Program-made: the position numbers and the translations under genes
NCBI GenBank assembly: GCA_945612775.1
Contig: CALZAF010000006.1
Coordinates: 1-38,514, forward strand
From: an uncultured bacterium
GTDB taxonomy: Bacteria > Bacteroidota > Bacteroidia > Bacteroidales > Muribaculaceae
DNA: 38,514 bases
Direction: 5' to 3'
The notes under the pieces: generated by a model
The model's database searches: none
What the model saw: only the letters and a program-made list of their open reading frames with translations
What the model was told of the DNA's origin: nothing
Part shown: piece after piece, positions 1 to 6,439 of the stretch
How the letters are laid out: every line of letters starts with the position of its first letter
How positions within the stretch are numbered: the stretch's first letter is position 1

Positions 1-84
1 CAAAGCCACTCCGATAATGAGAATGATGTTCCCACGGTCGGAATGGATGAAGAAGCGATATGTTTGTCTTAATAATTTTACCAT
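1..84 (-). CDS. Third tandem paralog of the membrane glycosyltransferase-like family (partial, 5' end only)
   Basis: An ATG at 84-82 on the minus strand opens a frame of 28 codons that runs off the left edge without a stop. Its start (MVKLLRQTYRFF, then a serine-aspartate pair and a hydrophobic stretch) aligns residue for residue with the start of the next gene upstream. Both have a short basic N-terminus, then SD, then the first membrane helix. It begins 26 bases after the stop of that gene, on the same strand, so it is probably the third or later member of one operon. Only the N-terminal cytoplasmic tail and the start of the first helix are visible, so the identification rests on position and this short similarity. 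Confidence 0.6.
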   Translation of the reverse strand, partial: MVKLLRQTYRFFIHSDRGNIILIIGVAL

Positions 85-110
85 TGTTGCTAACGACAAT
101 TACTGAGATG

Positions 111-1397
111 TTAATTACAGAACTGTTGGCTTTGTTGAACAGCTGATTCTTGTAAACGGAAATTGGTCTGCTCAGCAAGAAGCCCCACGAGAAGGCATAA
201 ACTTGGGAACATAGGCATTGAAAGGCGTTCAATCTCTCCGTTCGAACTGCCCACAATGGTAGTGGCGATGCTTAGACAGCATATTAGGAGGTGTAGTGCG
301 ATTATAGGCACCAATCGACGCCTTTTTCGAATCCATAGCCATAACTCAAATGGTATGAGAACCATTAGGGCTATGAAAATTATGTTCATAGTAACGCATT
401 GAAAAATGGCGGAATAGTGAAACGCGGGCCAGGTTTTTACATGAGGAAAAATCTTGAAGCAACTTTTCCCGATCAAGATAATCTTTCCTTTAACGAAATG
501 GGCTGTATGCTCTTTCAGGTTTTTTTTAGCTTCGGCTACGCAGTTTTCTTTATCGAACCATACCCAATAGATATCCCTACCGTGACCAATCTGCACCTCT
601 TCGGTAAGCTCGTTGTAGGGGAGTTCGGATATTTGGTCTCCACAGGATATCATGAATAGGTTGAGAGTTGACACATAACTGAATCCAAATATTCCGTAAG
701 TGTTAAAGAACCAAAGGCAATAACTGAAAAATACAACGCTTGTGGCGCTCAGAGAGATGATTGCCGATTTTAGGTGCTTTAGAGAACCTTTTCGGTGGGA
801 AAAATACATTATAAGCACTAAAATAGGAATAAAGCATACATTGAAAGGTCGCAAGAACACTAAGAATAGCAAGATTAAAGCTGCGCTCCAGATGGTGCCT
901 CGCCCAGCTTTGCCTACAATAATACGCGACATGCAATATATGAGAATCACCATGCCCGATATCGAAAGGCTCTCGGTCATGATGTAAAGGCACATTTCAA
1001 ATATAGGTATGCTCCATGCATATAATGCTGTAGGGATAAATTTAAATGCCCACTTGTCGGTAAACAATGATATTGTGCGGTGCAGGAAGATTATGGAGAT
1101 ATAGAATACTATTAAATGCAATGCAGTTAACGATTCAAGCACATATTCGCCGAAATAATGGTGCATTATGTGGCATATAAGAGGATAGATGGGAGTGCGA
1201 AGGTAATCGATCCCGCCATTTGCAAACAATTCGCCAGCGGCAAAATATGTACTGGTATCCGACGACGTTATAAACCCCATCGCAATAAACTTAATCCAAT
1301 GCAACGACCAATATATGGCAACTCCGACTATAAAGAGAATGTTCTCAAAATCGGAGCGTAATATTGTGGGCAATATTTCTTTGAGTCGTTTAATCAA
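111..1397 (-). CDS. Polytopic membrane protein, glycosyltransferase-C (ArnT/PMT-like) family candidate
   Basis: The product has 428 residues and about ten hydrophobic helices, starting near residue 20. After the first helix comes a loop with an acidic/polar stretch (SSDTSTYF), then FANGGIDYLRTPIYPL. An Asp in the first exported loop followed by RTPxYPL is typical of GT-C enzymes, which transfer sugars from polyprenyl-phosphate carriers. No donor or acceptor can be inferred. The start is a TTG that overlaps the TGA of the preceding gene as TTGA. The paralog at the window edge aligns with this TTG, which supports the choice and suggests translational coupling. It is clearly homologous to the 420-residue protein just upstream. 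The family-level call is inference; a membrane protein is certain. Confidence 0.75.
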   Translation of the reverse strand: MIKRLKEILPTILRSDFENILFIVGVAIYWSLHWIKFIAMGFITSSDTSTYFAAGELFANGGIDYLRTPIYPLICHIMHHYFGEYVLESLTALHLIVFYISIIFLHRTISLFTDKWAFKFIPTALYAWSIPIFEMCLYIMTESLSISGMVILIYCMSRIIVGKAGRGTIWSAALILLFLVFLRPFNVCFIPILVLIMYFSHRKGSLKHLKSAIISLSATSVVFFSYCLWFFNTYGIFGFSYVSTLNLFMISCGDQISELPYNELTEEVQIGHGRDIYWVWFDKENCVAEAKKNLKEHTAHFVKGKIILIGKSCFKIFPHVKTWPAFHYSAIFQCVTMNIIFIALMVLIPFELWLWIRKRRRLVPIIALHLLICCLSIATTIVGSSNGEIERLSMPMFPSLCLLVGLLAEQTNFRLQESAVQQSQQFCN

Positions 1398-2656
1398 GGT
1401 TTGTCGATATTATCGATTGAAAATGAAAACCGAGAAAGAAAAATAGGTGCCATAACAAATACGCATGGCAACATGGGTGTCATGATTCTTACAAACTGCG
1501 AATCGGCTCCCCAAATAGCTGTAAACACTCCGCCCACAAAGATTAGAGCCAATGCGGCAGAGATGACAACGCACGATTTGCGCCAAAACAGATAGTAGAG
1601 TTCTAACAAGATGAATAGGACTGTAAATAGGTAGAAATACGATATTCTCATGTGGAACAGCGATTCAAGAACTGGACTATTCATTTCGCCTGTGTAGAAG
1701 AGTACGAAACTATATAGAAAATCGAAGATTTTAGCTTTTGTATATGTTACGAAATTGTCGTTATAGATTTTTTCGCACATATCGCGGTATTGCTGTGATG
1801 GTTGCCAAACCCACGATTCAGGCATGAATATTACATCGTCGTTGATGTCGCCCTTGGTGGCATATCCGAAATAGTTAAGGCTTTCGATTGTTGGTATTAA
1901 TTCCAACTTCTTTAGTGCCAAGCATCGATTTAATTCATATACGCAAGAGAATGAATAAGAACCATAGGCTCTATTGTAGGCCGCCATATATCCGCCAAGA
2001 GCCAATGCAATGCCTATCATTGACGCGATGTTTGCTATTACATATAGGCGGTTGCGGATGCTCTTTATCAGCGCATATATCATCACTATTGCCACGGCTG
2101 GAATAAAGCATACAAAAAATGGCCGCAGCATAATCATAAACACCAAGAAAACGGCTGTGCCGATGGTTGCGGCAATTTTATGCCGGCTAAGTGTGATGGC
2201 TGTTAAGAGTGCTATCAGGTAGGTTGTGCACGAAATTGCAAAAGATTCGGTGAGAATCAAGTGGATATATCCGCCAAACATAGGCGACCATGTGTAGAGA
2301 GCAGTGGCGATAGCCGCAAAACGCTTTCGCCGAGTGAGTCGGCTCACCGCATAATACATGGGCAATGCCGATGACAGATACACCAAAAGCTGCAATATCA
2401 CAATTATTTTAAACGTGTGCGGTGCGCTAATCGATGCCAGGAAATGGCATAATAGAGGATATACCGGAGTGCGCAGGTGGTCGATATTGCCACTTGCAAA
2501 CACGTCGCCTGAGGTGAAATAGCTACCACTATCGTCATAAACACCTATTTGAAAACCTATTGCAGCCATTCGTGCCACATTAAGTGCCAATCCGATGATA
2601 ATTATCATCGACAGTACGAATCGCTCGGAATGGAGTAACTTTTTGATTTTTGTCAT
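1394..2656 (-). CDS. Polytopic membrane protein, glycosyltransferase-C (ArnT/PMT-like) family candidate
   Basis: The product has 420 residues with about ten predicted membrane helices. The first loop carries YDDSGSYFTSGDVFASG, then IDHLRTPVYPLLCHFL, matching the same block in the paralog downstream: acidic pair, YF, FA.G.ID.LRTP.YPL.CH. This block resembles the catalytic first loop of lipid-linked sugar transferases. The ATG at 2656 lies 45 bases after the luxS stop with no hairpin terminator between them, so read-through from mtnN-luxS is possible. Its TGA overlaps the TTG of the following gene by four bases. The substrate is unknown. An alternative is an O-antigen-polymerase-like or other multi-pass exporter, but the RTPxYPL block favours GT-C. 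Confidence 0.75.
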   Translation of the reverse strand: MTKIKKLLHSERFVLSMIIIIGLALNVARMAAIGFQIGVYDDSGSYFTSGDVFASGNIDHLRTPVYPLLCHFLASISAPHTFKIIVILQLLVYLSSALPMYYAVSRLTRRKRFAAIATALYTWSPMFGGYIHLILTESFAISCTTYLIALLTAITLSRHKIAATIGTAVFLVFMIMLRPFFVCFIPAVAIVMIYALIKSIRNRLYVIANIASMIGIALALGGYMAAYNRAYGSYSFSCVYELNRCLALKKLELIPTIESLNYFGYATKGDINDDVIFMPESWVWQPSQQYRDMCEKIYNDNFVTYTKAKIFDFLYSFVLFYTGEMNSPVLESLFHMRISYFYLFTVLFILLELYYLFWRKSCVVISAALALIFVGGVFTAIWGADSQFVRIMTPMLPCVFVMAPIFLSRFSFSIDNIDKP

Positions 2657-2701
2657 CGCTATAAGTGATGAAGTGGTGAGTTTGGTTCTTATGTTATTTA
2701 A

Positions 2702-3187
2702 TCAATCCACAGGATATGTCATGTTGGCATCAGTCATCTTGTAGAGCACTTCGATGAGATACTTGCGGGCTTCCCATCGTGCCATAGGCAGATTGTTGAG
2801 CATATAGTTGCCGCAATCGTGGGCGTTAGCACCGGGAATTACGTCGTCGAATTCGCTTATGAATTCAAATGTCTCGGTTACCAATGGCAAAATGTCGGTG
2901 GGGGTCAAGTCGCCTTTTACGAGCAGATAGTTTCCCGTGCAGCAACCCATAGGACCCCAATAAATGATTTTGTTGCCCCATTGGGGATGGTTGCGCAGGA
3001 AAGTAGCAGCTAAGTGCTCCATGGTGTGAATAGCCGCTTGGCCTATTGCAGGTTCTTTATTTGGCTCTTTCATGCGGATGTCGAAAGTGGTAACTGTGTC
3101 GCCGCCTTCTAAATGGTCCTTGCGCGACACATATATGCCACGGAGTAATTTCAGGTGATTGATTGTGAAACTGGCTATCTTTTTCAT
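2702..3187 (-). CDS. luxS: S-ribosylhomocysteine lyase LuxS
   Basis: LuxS cleaves S-ribosylhomocysteine to homocysteine and DPD, the precursor of autoinducer AI-2. It is a cytosolic metal-dependent homodimer. The 161 residues match the usual family length. Metal ligands are visible: H54 and H58 in HTMEH, with E57 as the general base, and C125 in DCGNYML. The catalytic cysteine is C82 in the MGC-x-TG motif. The residue after it, often Arg in the family, is Cys here, giving MGCCTG. The gene starts one base after the mtnN stop, so the two consecutive steps of S-adenosylhomocysteine recycling are encoded together. No terminator is visible after the stop. Confidence 0.97.
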   Translation of the reverse strand: MKKIASFTINHLKLLRGIYVSRKDHLEGGDTVTTFDIRMKEPNKEPAIGQAAIHTMEHLAATFLRNHPQWGNKIIYWGPMGCCTGNYLLVKGDLTPTDILPLVTETFEFISEFDDVIPGANAHDCGNYMLNNLPMARWEARKYLIEVLYKMTDANMTYPVD

Positions 3188-3188
3188 A

Positions 3189-3875
3189 TTAATCGGTGTT
3201 GAGGTTAAGAATTAGGTGATGCAAAACGTTGAAAGTGTGTTCTGGAGCAGTTTCCCAGAAGTTTTCGTATTGCAAAGCATTGTTGTGGCTTGCGCCAGGA
3301 GAGTCGCTAATCACGCGCATGCTGATAAAGTCTTTTTTATAGAGATAGCACGTTTGCGCTATAGCTGCCGATTCCATATCCACCGCCAAAGCTTCGGGGA
3401 ATGAGCTCTTTATGCGATTAAGTTGTTCTGCAGTGTCGATAAACTGGTCGCCCGAACAGATAAGCCCGAGGCGCAGCGAATCGTCGCATGGCAAGCTCTT
3501 TAGCACCGATTGGCATGCAGGGTAATATAATGGTAATCCTTGCACTGCTCCCAAAGTGCTCTCAGGACCGCAATATACATCGTGATAAGCCACACGCTCG
3601 CCGATTACTATGTCCATCACGCTGATCGACTTGTCGGCACCGCCAGCCACACCCGAATTTATGATGAGGTCAATGTCGAAGTTCTTAATCATGGTCAAAG
3701 TGCCCAACGCGGCATTAACTTTGCCGATGCCGCACTGCATGGCCACTACGGTGTTGCTGCCAATTTCGCCCTTATGGAACGAGAGTCCGTCGATTTCGCT
3801 TTCTGTGCGGTTATTTAATAGTGGCAGAAGGAGTCGCAGCTCCTTGCTCATTGCTACAATAATTCCAATATTCAT
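3189..3875 (-). CDS. mtnN: 5'-methylthioadenosine/S-adenosylhomocysteine nucleosidase
   Basis: This enzyme hydrolyses adenine from methylthioadenosine and S-adenosylhomocysteine, supplying the substrate of LuxS. The 228 residues match the family. Catalytic residues are recognisable: E12 in the AMSKE N-terminal motif, E168 in VDMES and D191 in RVISDSPG. The glycine-rich INSGVAGG segment is near residue 75. It is the first gene of a two-gene unit with luxS, separated by one base. The gene diverges from the B3/4-domain gene across 157 bases. A near-consensus -7 element (TACCTTTA, minus strand, 3915-3908) may drive it. Confidence 0.95.
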   Translation of the reverse strand: MNIGIIVAMSKELRLLLPLLNNRTESEIDGLSFHKGEIGSNTVVAMQCGIGKVNAALGTLTMIKNFDIDLIINSGVAGGADKSISVMDIVIGERVAYHDVYCGPESTLGAVQGLPLYYPACQSVLKSLPCDDSLRLGLICSGDQFIDTAEQLNRIKSSFPEALAVDMESAAIAQTCYLYKKDFISMRVISDSPGASHNNALQYENFWETAPEHTFNVLHHLILNLNTD

Positions 3876-3907
3876 CAGTATGCTTGTTGTTTGTGAAAAA
3901 TATATTG

Positions 3908-3941
3908 TAAAGGTAATAAATTATTGTGGATTTTATACAAT
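3908..3941 (-). promoter_or_regulatory. Possible mtnN-luxS promoter
   Basis: On the minus strand, TACCTTTA (3915-3908) differs in one base from the Bacteroidetes -7 consensus TAnnTTTG. ATTG at 3941-3938 sits 22 bases upstream, near the expected -33 place. The fit is imperfect; the position, about 33 bases before the mtnN ATG, is suitable. Confidence 0.35.
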
Positions 3942-3972
3942 ATTTGTGGCTGGTTATAGGATTATTCGTAAA

Positions 3973-3988
3973 TAATTTTGTAGATTTG
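3973..3988 (+). promoter_or_regulatory. Tandem -7 elements upstream of the B3/4-tsaC-REC-trx operon
   Basis: Two back-to-back matches to TAnnTTTG occur, TAATTTTG (3973-3980) and TAGATTTG (3981-3988). They would place transcription starts near 3984 and 3992, about 40-50 bases before the TTG start codon. No TTTG lies at the standard -33 spacing; the nearest ends at 3946, 26 bases upstream of the first element. Confidence 0.55.
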
Positions 3989-4032
3989 CATTGATAATGA
4001 TATTATTAACGGAATAAACGAATATTACACAC

Positions 4033-4707
4033 TTGTTACCGAAAATTGAGGTAGATAAGAGGATAGTTGAAACTTGTCCCGGGATGAAGATAGGGCTTGT
4101 TCGTGCCACGGTGGTAAATGCGCCAACGAGCGATGAATTGTGGGCTGAGCTTGAGCGTGCGGCTGAAGAAATAACAAGCCGTTACGAATTGCTTGCCATC
4201 AACAAACGCCCGGCTGTGGCGGCAACAAGAAATCTCTATCGGCGTCTTGGCAAAGACCCCAACAGATATAGGGTAGCAAGTGAAGCTTTGTGCCGAAGGG
4301 TGATAAGGGGCTTAGGTCTTTATAGACTGACAACTCTGGTAGATTTAATCAACCTTGTTTCGATGGTTTCGGGATATGCCATTAGTGGACTCGATGCCGA
4401 CAAAATTGTAGGCGACACTTTGAGCCTTGGCGTAGGCGAAGAAGACGAGCGCTACGAAGGAATTGGCAGAGGCGTGCTGAATATTGCCGGAATGCCGGTT
4501 TATCGCGACGAAATAGGCGGCGTGGCTACCCCTACAAGCGACGAGGAGCGCACGAAGATAACGGAAAATACAACCGCAGTTCAGATAAATATAAATGGCT
4601 ATGGCGAAGAAATGCCGATGAACTTGGCTGTGCAATGGACTGTGGAATTGCTTGAAAAATATGCTGCTGCCACGGCGGTGGAAACGAAAATTATAGAACA
4701 ATTTTAA
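4033..4707 (+). CDS. Stand-alone B3/4 (PheRS beta-type tRNA-binding) domain protein
   Basis: The 224 residues correspond to a free-standing B3/4 domain, the fold found inside the beta subunit of phenylalanyl-tRNA synthetase. Recognisable features are the sequence around LLAINKRPAVAATRNLYRRLGKDP near residues 54-77 and RVASEALCRRVIRGLGLYR after it, followed by VDLINLVSMVSGYAISGLD. Free-standing members are known but their function is not firmly established; tRNA editing or binding is a common suggestion. The start is a TTG: an upstream in-frame stop (4015-4017) leaves no ATG, and the first internal ATG (4084) would remove the conserved N-terminal strand. It is the first gene of a four-gene operon, 15 bases before a TsaC-type tRNA-modification gene, which fits a tRNA-linked role. 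Confidence 0.85.
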   Translation: MLPKIEVDKRIVETCPGMKIGLVRATVVNAPTSDELWAELERAAEEITSRYELLAINKRPAVAATRNLYRRLGKDPNRYRVASEALCRRVIRGLGLYRLTTLVDLINLVSMVSGYAISGLDADKIVGDTLSLGVGEEDERYEGIGRGVLNIAGMPVYRDEIGGVATPTSDEERTKITENTTAVQININGYGEEMPMNLAVQWTVELLEKYAAATAVETKIIEQF

Positions 4708-4722
4708 TTTGTAAGTACAGAT

Positions 4723-5328
4723 ATGAAATTGCTGAGGATGATAGAAGACAGTGTCAACGAGCGATATGTAGATGATATCGTGCGTGCCCTTCAGGATGGC
4801 AAGATAGTGGTTTTGCCTACCGACTCTCTATATGCTTTAATTTGCGATGCGATGAACAATCAGGCTATAGAACGCATTTGCAAGATAAAGATGATGAAAT
4901 CGGCAAAGTCAAATCTGTCAATTTCTTGCTCCGACATCTCTATGGCGTCAAAATATGCGAAGATAGATAATGAGATGTTTAAGATAATAAAACGAAATCT
5001 GCCTGGCGCATTTACATTTTTAATTGAGGCCACGTCGAAGTTGCCCAAGGTGTTTAAAGGCCGAAAGGTGGTGGGCGTGAGAATAGTGGAGAATAAGATA
5101 TTGCAAGCAGTGATTGAGGCTATGGGGCATCCGCTTTTCTCAACTTCGGTAGAGGGTAAAGATGACGATTATCGTTGCGAACCCGAACTTATCGCCCAGA
5201 CCTATAGCCGCGATGTGGAGTATGTGATTGATGCCGGACGAAGCGAATTGCTGCCGTCAACAGTGGTGGATTTCACTGGCCCGGAACCCGAAGTGGTAAG
5301 GCAGGGCAGCGCAGAATTTGAATTTTGA
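4723..5328 (+). CDS. tsaC: Threonylcarbamoyl-AMP synthase family protein (TsaC/YrdC/Sua5)
   Basis: This family makes threonylcarbamoyl-AMP from threonine, bicarbonate and ATP for the t6A37 modification of ANN-reading tRNAs. The 201 residues show the YrdC fold: VDDIVRALQDGKIVVLPTDSLYAL near residues 17-38, the basic ICKIKMMKSAKSNLSI segment that binds ATP around residues 53-68, LPGAFTFLI near 92-100, and VVGVRIV...HPLFSTSV near 113-140. The usual KxR after the IK motif is modified here (KMMKSAKSN instead of KRPxxKPL), a divergence shared with many short YrdC homologs. A second TsaC elsewhere in the genome cannot be excluded. The stop is 17 bases before the receiver-domain gene. Confidence 0.88.
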   Translation: MKLLRMIEDSVNERYVDDIVRALQDGKIVVLPTDSLYALICDAMNNQAIERICKIKMMKSAKSNLSISCSDISMASKYAKIDNEMFKIIKRNLPGAFTFLIEATSKLPKVFKGRKVVGVRIVENKILQAVIEAMGHPLFSTSVEGKDDDYRCEPELIAQTYSRDVEYVIDAGRSELLPSTVVDFTGPEPEVVRQGSAEFEF

Positions 5329-5345
5329 TTTAATGTATATATATC

Positions 5346-5996
5346 ATGAATATTATTGGCTTAATTGTGTTATTTTTAATCGTATTATTGATTATTGCGT
5401 TCGTGATATTGAAATCACGAAAAAAGGAATCGCAAGATGGGGTAATTGACGTTAGTGAAAGCCCTAAGGTAAAACAGGTGGAAACCCATACTCCGAAGGC
5501 TGAAACTGCTGAAGCAAAGGAGGCAAATGAGCCCAAATCGACAGAAATGGTCGCCGAAGATGTCAGTGCCGACACATCGGCTCCCCAACCGTGTGCCGCT
5601 ACACCCGCTAAGCGTGAAAAGGTGGATACTGGCGACTTGGTGCACATCCTTGTGGCTGAAGACAATTTGAGTAACTACAAACTTGTGGAAGTGATGCTTC
5701 GCAACCTTGCAGTTACTGAGAATGCCATCAACGGTAAAGTGGCTGTGGAGCGAGTGCGCGAGGTGGAATATGACATGGTATTTATGGATGTGAAGATGCC
5801 AGTTATGAATGGCCTTGAGGCTACTCAAGAGATTCGCAAATTCGACACCAAAGTGCCTATTATAGCCGTTACAGCCAACGTGCTCGACTTCGATAAGAAT
5901 ATGGCTTTGGCGAGTGGTTGTAATGAGTTTGTGCCTAAACCTATTACTCGAAAGAGACTTTGCGAAGTGGTGGAAACTTACGGCAAGAGGAAATAA
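5346..5996 (+). CDS. Membrane-anchored stand-alone response-regulator receiver domain
   Basis: The 216 residues begin with one hydrophobic helix (about residues 2-23) followed by basic KSRKKES, predicted to be an inner-membrane anchor with the rest in the cytoplasm. A charged, Pro/Thr/Glu-rich linker covers about residues 28-97. A full CheY-like receiver domain follows (98-216): acidic pair E105-D106, phosphoacceptor D148 in FMDVKMP, T176 in AVTAN and K198 in VPKPI. There is no output domain and no kinase nearby. It lies 21 bases upstream of a thioredoxin lipoprotein in the same operon. Receiver domains of this sequence type are usually the C-terminal part of hybrid histidine kinases, so it may be a kinase remnant turned into a membrane-bound phosphate sink or partner. 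That is inference. Confidence 0.88.
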   Translation: MNIIGLIVLFLIVLLIIAFVILKSRKKESQDGVIDVSESPKVKQVETHTPKAETAEAKEANEPKSTEMVAEDVSADTSAPQPCAATPAKREKVDTGDLVHILVAEDNLSNYKLVEVMLRNLAVTENAINGKVAVERVREVEYDMVFMDVKMPVMNGLEATQEIRKFDTKVPIIAVTANVLDFDKNMALASGCNEFVPKPITRKRLCEVVETYGKRK

Positions 5997-6017
5997 TACA
6001 TTAATAATTAATCGAAT

Positions 6018-6425
6018 ATGAAACAAAACGTATTTAAGATTGCAGCATCGGTTATGTTGGTGATTCTTGCTTCATGTGCGGGAAAATCGACTACTGAGAC
6101 CGCCGGCGAAGAAAAAGCAACAGAAGTAGCTGTTGCCAAGAATGTGGCTACAGATGGCTTGCCACAAGTGATTGATTTCAATGCCACTTGGTGCGGTCCG
6201 TGCAGAATGTTCGCTCCCATATTTGCTAAGATGGGTGAGAAATACGAGGGAAGAATAACCTTCAGAAGCGTTGACGTTGACGAAAACCCTGATATGGCGG
6301 CACAATTTGGCGTAACGTCGATTCCTACCGTGGTTTACATCAATGCTGATGGCGAAATTGTGGATGAGACAGTGGGTTTGCTTCCCGAAGAAGAATTTGA
6401 ATCAAGATTGCAAAAGCTGCTATAA
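6018..6425 (+). CDS. Thioredoxin-fold lipoprotein
   Basis: The 135 residues start with a lipoprotein signal peptide ending in the lipobox LASC, with C20 the lipidated residue. A short Thr/Glu/Ala linker follows, then a thioredoxin domain (about 46-135) with the redox motif WCGPC (W58, C59, C62) and the cis-proline P103 in TSIPT. It is predicted to sit in the periplasm, attached to a membrane, and act as a disulfide reductant or oxidoreductase. The WCGPC motif is that of classical thioredoxin rather than DsbA. It is the last gene of the operon, and its stop codon lies inside a hairpin shared with the convergent helicase gene. Confidence 0.92.
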   Translation: MKQNVFKIAASVMLVILASCAGKSTTETAGEEKATEVAVAKNVATDGLPQVIDFNATWCGPCRMFAPIFAKMGEKYEGRITFRSVDVDENPDMAAQFGVTSIPTVVYINADGEIVDETVGLLPEEEFESRLQKLL

Positions 6426-6439
6426 CTCACCGAGTTATA
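6421..6439. terminator. Compact hairpin spanning both convergent stop codons
   Basis: A perfect 8-bp inverted repeat TATAACTC / GAGTTATA with a 3-base loop covers 6421-6439. It contains the TAA of the thioredoxin gene (6423-6425) and, on the other strand, the TAA of the helicase gene (6437-6435). On the plus strand CTACTTTTGC follows. It may act as a weak bidirectional terminator or a 3'-end stabiliser. Confidence 0.5.
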
